Assembly (NCBI RefSeq): GCF_032391395.1
Contig: NZ_CP135916.1
Location: forward strand, 744,001 to 808,000
Direction of reading: 5' to 3'
DNA from: Sphingomonas sp. Y38-1Y
GTDB taxonomy: Bacteria; Pseudomonadota; Alphaproteobacteria; Sphingomonadales; Sphingomonadaceae
Length of the DNA stretch: 64,000 nt
Positions 24,093-31,336 of the stretch are shown piece by piece. Position 1 is the first letter of the stretch, and the number at the start of each line of letters is the position of its first letter. The position numbers and the translations under genes are program-made. The notes beneath the pieces were generated by a model, which saw nothing but the letters and a program-made list of their open reading frames with translations, was not told where the DNA came from and did no database searches.

Positions 24093-25106
24093 TCAACTTG
24101 GGGGCATGAGCTCGGCCAGCGGATGGCGCTGGTTGACGAGCTCGACCAGGCGCCGACTGTCGACATGCGTGTAGATTTCGGTCGTCGCGATATCGGCATG
24201 GCCGAGCATCGCCTGAAGCGCGCGCAGGTCCGCCCCGCCTTCCAGCAAGTGGGTGGCAAAGGCGTGGCGAAGCACGTGCGGGCTGACGCGGTCGGGGGGG
24301 ATCCCCGCCGCGGCGGCGAGCGCGCGGACCAGCTGGTAGAGCCGGACGCGCGACAGGTGGCTCTTGCCCGAGGGGAACAGCCACGTGGCATCTTCGGGAA
24401 CATTCGCGCGCCATGCGGCGACGGCGGCACGCGCGCGGTCGGAGATCGGCACCAGTCGCTCGCGCCCGCCCTTGCCCTTGAGGATCAGGAACGGCCGGTC
24501 GGGATGGATCGCGGCGCGCGGGATCGAGACGAGCTCGGTCGCGCGCAGCCCCGAGCCGTAGAGCAGCTCGAACAGCGCGGAGAGGCGAAGGTCGAGCGGG
24601 TCGGGCGGCATGCGCTTCAGCCGGTCGTCGATCGCGGCGAAGAGGCGGTCGATCTCTGCCGCCGACAAAATCTTGGGGAGCGCGCGGCGGGTGCCGGGGC
24701 GCGGAAGCGCGTCGGAGGGATCGTCCGCGCGCAAGCCATCGTCCACGAGGAAGCCGAAGAAGCGCCGAAGCGCCGCCGCCTTTCGCGCGACGGTGGCGGG
24801 GGAGAGCGCGTCCCAGCCGTCCGCCAGCCGGCCGATCGCGGCGGCATCGGCATCTCCGAGGTGTCCGCCAAGCGCCTGCGACGCGAGCCGCAAGTCGGTG
24901 CCGTAAGCGGCGAGCGTGTTGCGCGCCGCGCCGCGTTCGGCCGCGAGCATCTCGAGGAAGCGATCAATTAGGGCGGCGTCGCTTCCACGTATGTGCTCCC
25001 GCGAAGGCGGGAGCCCAGCGTTGTTGTCCTCAACGGGTGTTGCTCTGCTTGGCTCTGGGCTCCCGCCTGCGCGGGAGCACTGGGTTTCTTCGTCCTCCGC
25101 GCTCAC
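24093..25106 (-). CDS. xerD: Tyrosine recombinase XerD, with repeat-encoded N-terminus
   Basis: 337 residues from GTG 25106, which overlaps the upstream stop as GTGA. The catalytic residues are complete: Arg in GLRATELVSIP, Lys in KGKGGRERLVP, His and Arg in HVLRHAFATHLLEGG, His in LGHADIATTEIY and Tyr at the end of that motif. It resolves chromosome dimers at dif with XerC. The first 40 or so residues are unusual: they are the in-frame translation of an inverted repeat (24993-25080), and normal XerD homology starts only at about DAALIDRFLEMLAAERGA. No ATG, GTG or TTG lies in frame between the repeat and that core except ATG 24955, which would remove the start of the conserved first helix. 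A 34-bp gap separates it from accA. Confidence 0.93.
   Translation of the reverse strand: MSAEDEETQCSRAGGSPEPSRATPVEDNNAGLPPSREHIRGSDAALIDRFLEMLAAERGAARNTLAAYGTDLRLASQALGGHLGDADAAAIGRLADGWDALSPATVARKAAALRRFFGFLVDDGLRADDPSDALPRPGTRRALPKILSAAEIDRLFAAIDDRLKRMPPDPLDLRLSALFELLYGSGLRATELVSIPRAAIHPDRPFLILKGKGGRERLVPISDRARAAVAAWRANVPEDATWLFPSGKSHLSRVRLYQLVRALAAAAGIPPDRVSPHVLRHAFATHLLEGGADLRALQAMLGHADIATTEIYTHVDSRRLVELVNQRHPLAELMPPS
24993..25080. repeat. Inverted repeat (GTGCTCCCGCG family) inside the xerD frame
   Basis: GTGCTCCCGCGAAGGCGGGAGCCCAG at 24993-25018 faces CTGGGCTCCCGCCTGCGCGGGAGCAC at 25055-25080, with two substitutions; each arm is itself a small hairpin. The entire element is read through in the xerD frame without a stop. 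A related single hairpin is at 59055-59077. Confidence 0.8.
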
Positions 25107-26947
25107 GTGCGGGAGACCGCCTCCGCGGCGATCATCCGCGCTTCGCCCTCAAGCCCGACCTGGCGGAGCGCCGCGACGATGTGGAACAGCGCGGCGGGCG
25201 ACACGCCGCGCCAGTCGGGCGTCTGCATGCCGACCGCGGCGAGCAGCACCACGGTGGCGGGCTCGCGCCGCTCGGCCGCGGTGCGGATCGCGCGGACCCA
25301 GCCATTCTCCGCCCCGATCGCGACGCCGAAGCTCTGCGCGAGGCTGGGGATGCTGCCCTCGTCCATGCGGCCCAGGCCGGCGATGCCCGCGAAGAACATC
25401 TGCGCGCGGCGCTCGTGGGAGGTGCCGCGATAGCCGTCGACCTCGCCCGAGCCGAGCCGGCCAGGCAAATCGGGATCGGTGAGCGCGATCAGCGCCCAGG
25501 CGTGGCTCGACGGCTCGACGACGGCGCGCCAGCGCGCGGCGGGGCGGTCGAGCCCGGCGGTCAGCATCGCCGCGACCAGATCGCCGGCGGCGCCGGCCTG
25601 CGCCTCCGACGGGCGGACCATCGCGGCGGCGCGGGCGGCGAGGACCATGCGCGCATGACGCTGGCGCGGGTCCGAGGCCTCCGACCAGAGCTGGGTGAGG
25701 AGCGACACGCGCTCGCCCATGTCGGCGCTGGTATAGGCGGCGCGCAGGTCGCGCGCGACGCTCGAATCGCTGTTGCTCGCTTCCTCCGCGTCCTCGATCT
25801 GGCCCCACAGGTCGACCATCGCGAGATTGGAGAGCACGCCCTGCGACGCGGCCCAGTCGGCGGCACGCAGGCGCAGCGCCGGTGCGATGCCCGCCGCACG
25901 CGCCGCCCAGCCGCGTACCTGCGGCCCGGCGGTGGTGATAAGGTTGTCGGGCACCGCCACGCCGGAGGCGGTGGCCAGACCCCAGCGCCAGGCCGACAGC
26001 CGGTCGACGCCGTCCCACTCGATCGTCACCGCGCGGCGGCCTTGTGCGCCCGCGCCCAGCACCTTTTCGGCGAGCAACAGGTCGATGCCCGTCGCCGCGC
26101 GCTGGCGCCGCGCCGCGTCGATCAGCCGCCCGGCCTTAGATGGCTCGCCGGCCAGCCCCGCGCACATCGCCTCCGCCAGCCGCCAGCCGGTGTCGCGCGA
26201 GCGCGCCATCGCGAAGGGCTGGAGCGGGCAGAGCATCGCCGGGTCCGCGGTCGCCATCGCGACCTGCATCGCCACCTGGTCGAGCTTGGGGGTGAAATTC
26301 TCGGTATCGACGCCATTGACGACGTCGCGCGCCGCCTGTGCCTCGCCCATGCGCAGCAGCAGCCAGGCGCGCTCGGCCGCGAAGTCCGCGCCGTTCACCT
26401 GCACCGGCGTGTCGAGGCGCGAGACGAGCATGCGCCTCAACGTGATCGATAGCCAGCGTGAGGCGATCGGCGCGTCGAGGCGTCGCATCAGGCCTTGCAG
26501 AAAGCGCCCATCGGCATTGCCGAACGCGTTTGCCGGCATCCCGCCTTCCGCCAGCCCGATCGCGCCGACCCGCGCCGTCGAGCGGCGGGCATAGTCGGGC
26601 AGGTCGTACTGGAGGAGTTCGGCCGGGGTCAGCGGCGTCGCGGTGGGGGTGGGCGTCGGGGTCGGGCCGGGCGCGGGCAGCCCCGGCGCGGTCGGCAGGC
26701 CGGGAAGCGGCTGGACGATCTCACCCGGGCGGCGCACCGGCGCGGGTGCGGGGGTGGTCGGTGCCTGCTGTTGCTGGGGCCGATCCTGCGGCGGCGGCGG
26801 CGGGGCGGGGTCGCCGAACCCCTCTGGCAGCAGCGATTCGGGCGCGTCGCGATCTTGCGACTGCGCGCTCAGCGACCGGGCGGCCAGCGACGCGCCGGTC
26901 GCCGCCAGCGCGATCGCGCCAAGCGATGCGGCCCAGCGCCCGCGCAT
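25103..26947 (-). CDS. Large exported protein of unknown function
   Basis: 614 residues from ATG 26947. A signal peptide is likely (MRGRWAASLGAIALAATGASLA, cleavage around ARSLSAQ). A Pro/Gln/Thr-rich low-complexity linker at about residues 45-115 (PPPPPQDRPQQQQ, then PTPTPTPTATP) precedes a long alpha-helical part of about 500 residues full of Ala and Arg, with repeated helix pairs such as AERAWLLLRMGEAQAARDVVNGV. That layout suggests a TPR-like or other helical solenoid in the periplasm. No enzyme motif seen. It sits between a 50-residue membrane protein (5-bp gap) and xerD (overlap GTGA) in what looks like one operon. Confidence 0.7.
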   Translation of the reverse strand: MRGRWAASLGAIALAATGASLAARSLSAQSQDRDAPESLLPEGFGDPAPPPPPQDRPQQQQAPTTPAPAPVRRPGEIVQPLPGLPTAPGLPAPGPTPTPTPTATPLTPAELLQYDLPDYARRSTARVGAIGLAEGGMPANAFGNADGRFLQGLMRRLDAPIASRWLSITLRRMLVSRLDTPVQVNGADFAAERAWLLLRMGEAQAARDVVNGVDTENFTPKLDQVAMQVAMATADPAMLCPLQPFAMARSRDTGWRLAEAMCAGLAGEPSKAGRLIDAARRQRAATGIDLLLAEKVLGAGAQGRRAVTIEWDGVDRLSAWRWGLATASGVAVPDNLITTAGPQVRGWAARAAGIAPALRLRAADWAASQGVLSNLAMVDLWGQIEDAEEASNSDSSVARDLRAAYTSADMGERVSLLTQLWSEASDPRQRHARMVLAARAAAMVRPSEAQAGAAGDLVAAMLTAGLDRPAARWRAVVEPSSHAWALIALTDPDLPGRLGSGEVDGYRGTSHERRAQMFFAGIAGLGRMDEGSIPSLAQSFGVAIGAENGWVRAIRTAAERREPATVVLLAAVGMQTPDWRGVSPAALFHIVAALRQVGLEGEARMIAAEAVSRT

Positions 26948-26952
26948 CGGCG

Positions 26953-27105
26953 TCAGTTCGCCAGGTTCTCGAGCGCGACCGGCTTCTCGACCGTGACCGG
27001 CGGCTTTTCGGTCGTGCGGCCCGCCAGGAACGCGAGAAGGCCCGCCAGCGCCAGCAGAATGACGAACAGGATGACGAGCGGACGGGGCACAAGCGAACGG
27101 GACAC
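26953..27105 (-). CDS. 50-residue single-span membrane protein
   Basis: Leftward frame from GTG 27105 to TGA 26953-26955, 50 residues. A basic n-region (MSRSLVPRP) leads into one hydrophobic span LVILFVILLALAGLLAFLAG and then a Glu/Lys/Pro/Val tail (KPPVTVEKPVALENLAN). Charges predict the tail outside the cytoplasm or an uncleaved signal anchor. It lies 5 bp before the start of the 614-residue exported protein, which supports a genuine first gene of the operon. The AAGGA site upstream is rather far (about 11 nt). It probably partners the exported protein; function unknown. Confidence 0.72.
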   Translation of the reverse strand: MSRSLVPRPLVILFVILLALAGLLAFLAGRTTEKPPVTVEKPVALENLAN

Positions 27106-27185
27106 GGGAGCGGCAATCCTTTCGGGCGGTCGGTCGCGCCGGGCTTTTGCCCGAGGCGAGGGGGCGCTGTATAGCCCCCGCGCAA

Positions 27186-27728
27186 ATGCTGCAAACCCGT
27201 GATCCCGCCCGCGCCAAACGCTTTGACCGTCCGATAGTCCTGGTCGGGCTGATGGGCGTGGGCAAGTCGACCGTCGGCCGCCGCCTGGCCGTGCGGCTGG
27301 GCCTGCCCTTCGTCGATGCCGACCATGAGATCGAGGCGGCGGCCGGGATGACGATCGCCGACATCTTCGAGCGGTTCGGCGAACCCTATTTCCGCGATGG
27401 CGAGCGGCGGGTGATCGCGCGGCTGGTCGACGGCCGGCCCAAGGTGATCGCGACCGGGGGCGGCGCGTTCATCAACGACGAGACGCGCGCGCTGATCCTG
27501 GAGTCGGCGCTGGCGGTGTGGCTGGATGCCGAGCCGCGGGTGCTCGCCCAACGCGTCAGCCGGCGCGACACGCGGCCGCTGCTGCGCGGACGCGATCCGC
27601 TGGCGGTGCTGACCGATCTGGCGGCACAGCGAAATCCCTTCTACGCGCTCGCGCCGATCCACGTGACAAGCTACGACGCGCCGCACGAGGCGACGGTGAA
27701 CGCCATCCTGGAGGCGATCGAGAAATGA
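27186..27728 (+). CDS. aroK: Shikimate kinase
   Basis: 180 residues from ATG 27186. Walker A GLMGVGKSTVGRRLA, the shikimate-binding DADHEIEAAAGMTIADIFERFGEPYFRDGERRVIARL (Asp and Arg of the family), the GGG motif ATGGGAFI and LID region RPLLRG are all present. It phosphorylates shikimate at O3 with ATP in aromatic amino-acid synthesis. The stop overlaps the aroB start (ATGA), the usual aroKB arrangement. The promoter lies in the short gap shared with the divergent 50-residue membrane-protein operon. Confidence 0.95.
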   Translation: MLQTRDPARAKRFDRPIVLVGLMGVGKSTVGRRLAVRLGLPFVDADHEIEAAAGMTIADIFERFGEPYFRDGERRVIARLVDGRPKVIATGGGAFINDETRALILESALAVWLDAEPRVLAQRVSRRDTRPLLRGRDPLAVLTDLAAQRNPFYALAPIHVTSYDAPHEATVNAILEAIEK

Positions 27729-28831
27729 CGAGCGTGCATGTGGCGCTGGGGACCCGCGGCTACGACATCCTGATCGAGGCGGGCGCGCTCGCCCGCAGCG
27801 GCGAGCTGCTGGCGCCGCTGGCCAAGGGCCGGCCGATGCCGATCGTCACCGACGCCAATCTGAAGGCGCAGCTTAACGCGCTGCGCGAATCGCTCAATGC
27901 CGTCGGGATCGAGACGCAGGCGATCGTCGTGCCCGCGGGTGAAGGGTCGAAGAGCTGGGAGATGCTCGCCTTCGTCATGGACCGGCTGCTCGACATGGGG
28001 ATCGAGCGGTCGGATCACGTGATTGCGCTCGGCGGCGGGGTGATCGGCGACCTGGTCGGCTTCGCCGCCTCGATCCTGAAGCGCGGTTGCCGCTTCGTCC
28101 AGGTGCCGACCAGCCTGCTCGCGCAGGTCGACAGCTCGGTCGGCGGCAAGACCGCGATCAACACGCCCGCCGGCAAGAACCTGGTCGGCGCGTTTCACCA
28201 GCCGAGCTTCGTGCTGATCGACCCGCTTGTGCTCGAAACGCTGCCGCCGCGCGAGCTGCGCTCGGGCTATGCCGAGGTGGTCAAGTACGGGCTGATCGAC
28301 GATGCGGGCTTCTTCGCCTGGTGCGAGGCGAATGGCGAGGCGCTGCTCGCCGGCGATATCGAGGCGCGTGAGGTCGCGATCGCGCATTCGGTGGCGGCCA
28401 AGGCGCGCATCGTCGCCGAGGACGAGCGCGAGACGAGCGGACGCCGGGCGCTCCTCAACCTGGGCCACACCTTCGGCCATGCGCTGGAGGCCGAGACGGG
28501 CTTTTCCGACCGGCTGCTCCACGGCGAGGCGGTGGCGGCGGGGATGGCGCTCGCCTACGCCTTTTCGGCATCCGAAGGCCTGTGCGATCCTGCCGATGCG
28601 GATCGCGTCGCCGCGCATCTGAAGGCGGTCGGCCTGCCGCACGATCTGCGCAGCGCGGGGGTGGACGCCTCAGGTGCGACGCTCGTCGCCCATATGCGCC
28701 ACGACAAGAAGATGGAGGCGGGGACGCTGCCCTTCCTGCTGACGCGCGGGATCGGCGCCACCTATCTGGACCGCACCGTCTCGCTCGATCGCGTCGCGGC
28801 GTTCCTCGATAGTCACACCGTCCCGGCCTGA
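27725..28831 (+). CDS. aroB: 3-dehydroquinate synthase
   Basis: 368 residues, typical length. NAD-binding region GGGVIGDLVGFAAS, substrate and metal region PTSLLAQVDSSVGGKTAINTPAGKNLVGAFHQP, ELRSGYAEVVKYGLI, and metal-ligand histidines in LNLGHTFGHALEAE and LLHGEAVAAGMALA are all present. It converts DAHP to 3-dehydroquinate, the second step of the shikimate pathway. The start overlaps aroK by 4 bp, ATGA at 27725, so the two are translated together. No further gene is coupled downstream; a 96-bp gap precedes the zinc-ribbon gene. Confidence 0.96.
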   Translation: MTSVHVALGTRGYDILIEAGALARSGELLAPLAKGRPMPIVTDANLKAQLNALRESLNAVGIETQAIVVPAGEGSKSWEMLAFVMDRLLDMGIERSDHVIALGGGVIGDLVGFAASILKRGCRFVQVPTSLLAQVDSSVGGKTAINTPAGKNLVGAFHQPSFVLIDPLVLETLPPRELRSGYAEVVKYGLIDDAGFFAWCEANGEALLAGDIEAREVAIAHSVAAKARIVAEDERETSGRRALLNLGHTFGHALEAETGFSDRLLHGEAVAAGMALAYAFSASEGLCDPADADRVAAHLKAVGLPHDLRSAGVDASGATLVAHMRHDKKMEAGTLPFLLTRGIGATYLDRTVSLDRVAAFLDSHTVPA

Positions 28832-28927
28832 GTCGCCGAACCCATTCGAGCGCTTGCCAGCGGGCGGTGCATCATGTTTAGATTCGGTTCGGCCAATCCG
28901 GTCGGTCCGGTCTGAAAAGTCGCCGAC

Positions 28928-29698
28928 ATGATCCTCGAATGCACCCAGTGCCGTACGCGCTACCTCGTCCCCGACACCGCCATCGGCGCGGAGGGGCGGA
29001 CGGTGCGCTGCGCCCATTGCAAGCATAGCTGGTTCCAGCCGCCGCAGGTCATGGCGCTGGCGCCCAAGCCCGCGCCGAAACCCGAGCCCGTGCCCGCCGC
29101 GCCGCAGCCGGCGCCGGTCGCGAAGGCCGCCCATCCTGCGCCCGTCGCCGCGGCGCCCGCACCCGTTGCCGAAGCGGCGCCTGCGCCGGCCGAGCGCGTC
29201 TATAGCTATGTCGATCCGAACATCGACAATCCGCATTTCGATCCGTTCGCGCACAAGCCGCCCTTCCAGCCGACGCGAAATCCCGCGCGGCGCTGGACGA
29301 TGGCGGCGGCGATCGCGGGAACGTCGATGCTGCTGGGCGCCGGCGCGATCCTCTACACCGGTGCGCCGGGGATCGCCGCGCAGCTCGGCCTGCCGCTGCC
29401 GGGGGCGGAGACGCCGCTCCGCTTCACAGAGCGCGCGATCGAGCGGCGCTATCTGTCGAGCGGCAACGAGCTGTTCGTCGTGTCGGGCAAGGTGTCGAAC
29501 CCCAGCGGCAGCGCGCAGCCGGTCCCCGACATCCGGGCGGAACTGCGCGATCCGCAGGGGCGCATCGTCTATAGCTGGACGATCACGCCCGAGATGCGGC
29601 GGCTCGCCCCCAATGCCAGCGTCGCGTTCAGCAGCGGCAAGCTGGACGTGCCGGCGAATTCCAAGCAGCTCGACCTGAGTTTCGCTGGCGGGATCTGA
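28928..29698 (+). CDS. Zinc-ribbon (MJ0042) / DUF3426-like membrane protein
   Basis: 256 residues from ATG 28928. The N-terminal zinc ribbon has the MJ0042 pattern with CTQC and CAHC pairs ([15 protein letters not shown] ... [15 protein letters not shown]). A Pro/Ala-rich linker follows (about residues 40-90), then one TM span near 117-140 ([23 protein letters not shown]). The periplasmic C-terminal domain ([26 protein letters not shown]...) has the DUF3426 beta-sandwich look. The cytoplasmic ribbon plus membrane plus external domain order is typical in alphaproteobacteria. Exact role unknown. It is followed by a 105-bp inverted repeat. Confidence 0.85.
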   Translation: MILECTQCRTRYLVPDTAIGAEGRTVRCAHCKHSWFQPPQVMALAPKPAPKPEPVPAAPQPAPVAKAAHPAPVAAAPAPVAEAAPAPAERVYSYVDPNIDNPHFDPFAHKPPFQPTRNPARRWTMAAAIAGTSMLLGAGAILYTGAPGIAAQLGLPLPGAETPLRFTERAIERRYLSSGNELFVVSGKVSNPSGSAQPVPDIRAELRDPQGRIVYSWTITPEMRRLAPNASVAFSSGKLDVPANSKQLDLSFAGGI

Positions 29699-29717
29699 GG
29701 GGGGGCTACTGGGTAGG

Positions 29718-29822
29718 TTGTACCCCGGCGAAGGCCGGGGTCCAGTTACGGCCGGGGTCTGAGGGCGCGCCGACCTAACTTCCGCCTTCCTAACTGGGCC
29801 CCGGCCTTCGCCGGGGTACAAA
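29718..29822. repeat. Intergenic inverted repeat, GTACCCCGGCGAAGGCCGGGG family
   Basis: TTGTACCCCGGCGAAGGCCG (from 29718) and its complement ending at about 29822 form long arms with an inner CCAGTTA/TAACTGG pair, bracketing about 40 nt. It separates convergent genes (zinc-ribbon protein and clpS) and probably ends both transcripts. Confidence 0.75.
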
Positions 29823-29844
29823 GGAAATCAGAAGAAAGAGGCTC

Positions 29845-30180
29845 TCACGCCTTTTCCAGCGTGCATTGCAGCGGGTGCTGGTTCTCGCGGGCGAAGTCCA
29901 TGACCTGGCTGACCTTGGTCTCGGCGACTTCGTAGCTGAACACGCCGCACACCCCGACGCCCTTCTGGTGGACGTGGAGCATCACCTGCGTCGCTTCCTC
30001 CATGCTCATGCGGAAGAAGCGCTGGAGGACGAGCACGACGAACTCCATCGGCGTGTAATCGTCGTTGAGCATCAGCACGCGATAGGGCGTCGGCTTCTTG
30101 GTCTTTTCGCGCGTGCGGGTGGCAATGCCGACCGACGGGCCGTTGCCGCCGGCGCCGCCCTGTTCGTCATCGTCGGTCAT
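29845..30180 (-). CDS. clpS: ClpS adaptor protein
   Basis: 111 residues from ATG 30180; an earlier in-frame ATG at 30201 would add seven residues. The ClpS core is clear: [28 protein letters not shown] (N-degron pocket, with the conserved [10 protein letters not shown]), [24 protein letters not shown] and [27 protein letters not shown]. It delivers N-end-rule substrates to ClpAP. No clpA is beside it within the window. The N-terminal tail of about 25 residues (Asp/Gly rich) is the flexible extension that engages ClpA. Followed by a repeat-type terminator. Confidence 0.95.
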   Translation of the reverse strand: MTDDDEQGGAGGNGPSVGIATRTREKTKKPTPYRVLMLNDDYTPMEFVVLVLQRFFRMSMEEATQVMLHVHQKGVGVCGVFSYEVAETKVSQVMDFARENQHPLQCTLEKA

Positions 30181-30321
30181 GCGGGGATCGGAAAGCATCA
30201 TCGCGCCCGAAAATAGGGGATGCCCCCCCATCGGGGCAAGGGCCGCGTTGCCCGGAAACGGAAAAGGGGCGGCCGCATCGCGACCGCCCCCAATCCGTTC
30301 GTCCGATGCGCGGGTGCGCGA

Positions 30322-31221
30322 TCAGGCGACGACCTTCACCTTCTCGGCGGCGACGGCCATGCGGTTCGACAGCGGCTGCATCGCGTCGCTCGACAGCTTC
30401 AGCATGTGCTCGGTCGTCTTCGACGCTTCGGCGACATAGGCGTCGAAGGCCGAGCGGACATAGTCGCTCTGCAGCTTGAACAGCTCGGTCGGCGACTTGA
30501 CCGACGCGAAGCTCTTCATCGCGGCGGTCGCGTGCTCGAACGACTTGCGGCTGTACTCGGCGGCTTCCTGGCCCAGCGTCTCGACGCCCTTGGCGGCGAT
30601 GCGGCTCGACTCGACGACGGCCTCGAGGTTGCCCTTGGCGAAATCGCCCATCTCTTCGGCGAGCTTGGCGCTCTTTTCCATCGCGGCCTTGGCGCGGTCG
30701 TTCATCTCGCCGAACGCGAACTGGGTCTTCTGGGCGGTCGTCTCGGCGGCATTGCGGATGTCGGTCATCGGCGGCTTTTCCTTCTGCACGGTCTGGGCGG
30801 TAGTTTCCGCCGCAGCCGTCACGGCCTCGGCGGTGTCGGTCGCGGCGTTTGTGGCGGCCTCGACCAGGGTCGAGGCGGCCTTTGCGACCGGTTCGGCGAC
30901 ATTCTGAACGGTCGCCTTGGCGGTGTCGGCAGCCTTTTCGGCGACCTCCACCACGGGAAGCTTGGGGGCAGGCGCGGGCGTCGCCTGGGCGACGGGCGCA
31001 GGCTTGGCCTCTGCCACGGGCGCTGGCTTGGCGACCGGTGCGGGCTTGGGCGCGGCGACCGGCGCGGCAGCCTTGGGCGTCTCGACCTTCAGCGCCTCGG
31101 CGGCGACGATCGCCGTCTCTGCGGGCGCTGCGACGGGCGGCTTCACCGGCTTGGGCGGCACGATCTTGGCGCGCGGAGCGGCCGCGCGGGGAGGGTTCGT
31201 TTTGGGACCTTTGATCGCCAT
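30322..31221 (-). CDS. Phasin family protein with long Pro/Ala/Lys N-terminal extension
   Basis: 299 residues. The C-terminal half (about 155-299) is a phasin: RNAAETTAQKTQFAFGEMNDRAKAAMEKSAKLAEEMGDFAKGNLEAVVESSRIAAKGVETLG and SPTELFKLQSDYVRSAFDAYVAEASK. Phasins coat PHA granules. The N-terminal half is not seen in short phasins; it is Ala/Pro/Lys rich with repeats of PAPVAKPAPVAEAKPAP type, like PhaM-type or histone-H1-like DNA-binding extensions. It lies directly downstream of phaC in the same direction, with a 23-bp palindrome 65 bp upstream of the start that fits a PHA-responsive repressor site. Confidence 0.88.
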   Translation of the reverse strand: MAIKGPKTNPPRAAAPRAKIVPPKPVKPPVAAPAETAIVAAEALKVETPKAAAPVAAPKPAPVAKPAPVAEAKPAPVAQATPAPAPKLPVVEVAEKAADTAKATVQNVAEPVAKAASTLVEAATNAATDTAEAVTAAAETTAQTVQKEKPPMTDIRNAAETTAQKTQFAFGEMNDRAKAAMEKSAKLAEEMGDFAKGNLEAVVESSRIAAKGVETLGQEAAEYSRKSFEHATAAMKSFASVKSPTELFKLQSDYVRSAFDAYVAEASKTTEHMLKLSSDAMQPLSNRMAVAAEKVKVVA

Positions 31222-31285
31222 GGCTACGCCTCACGCATGATGGATGCGGCGCAGCATTTACTTGATCTGACGCAAGTGCACAAGA

Positions 31286-31308
31286 CTTTTGTTGCAATGC
31301 AACAAAAG
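31286..31308. promoter_or_regulatory. 23-bp palindrome upstream of the phasin gene
   Basis: Arms CTTTTGTTGCA and TGCAACAAAAG are exact reverse complements around a single A. It lies 65-87 bp upstream of the phasin start and 29 bp after the phaC stop. The TGC...GCA core resembles the sites reported for the PHA-responsive repressor PhaR in alphaproteobacteria; the match is from memory and is not tested here. Confidence 0.6.
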
Positions 31309-31336
31309 TGGAAAAGCGGCGTTTTATCGCGTTGGT

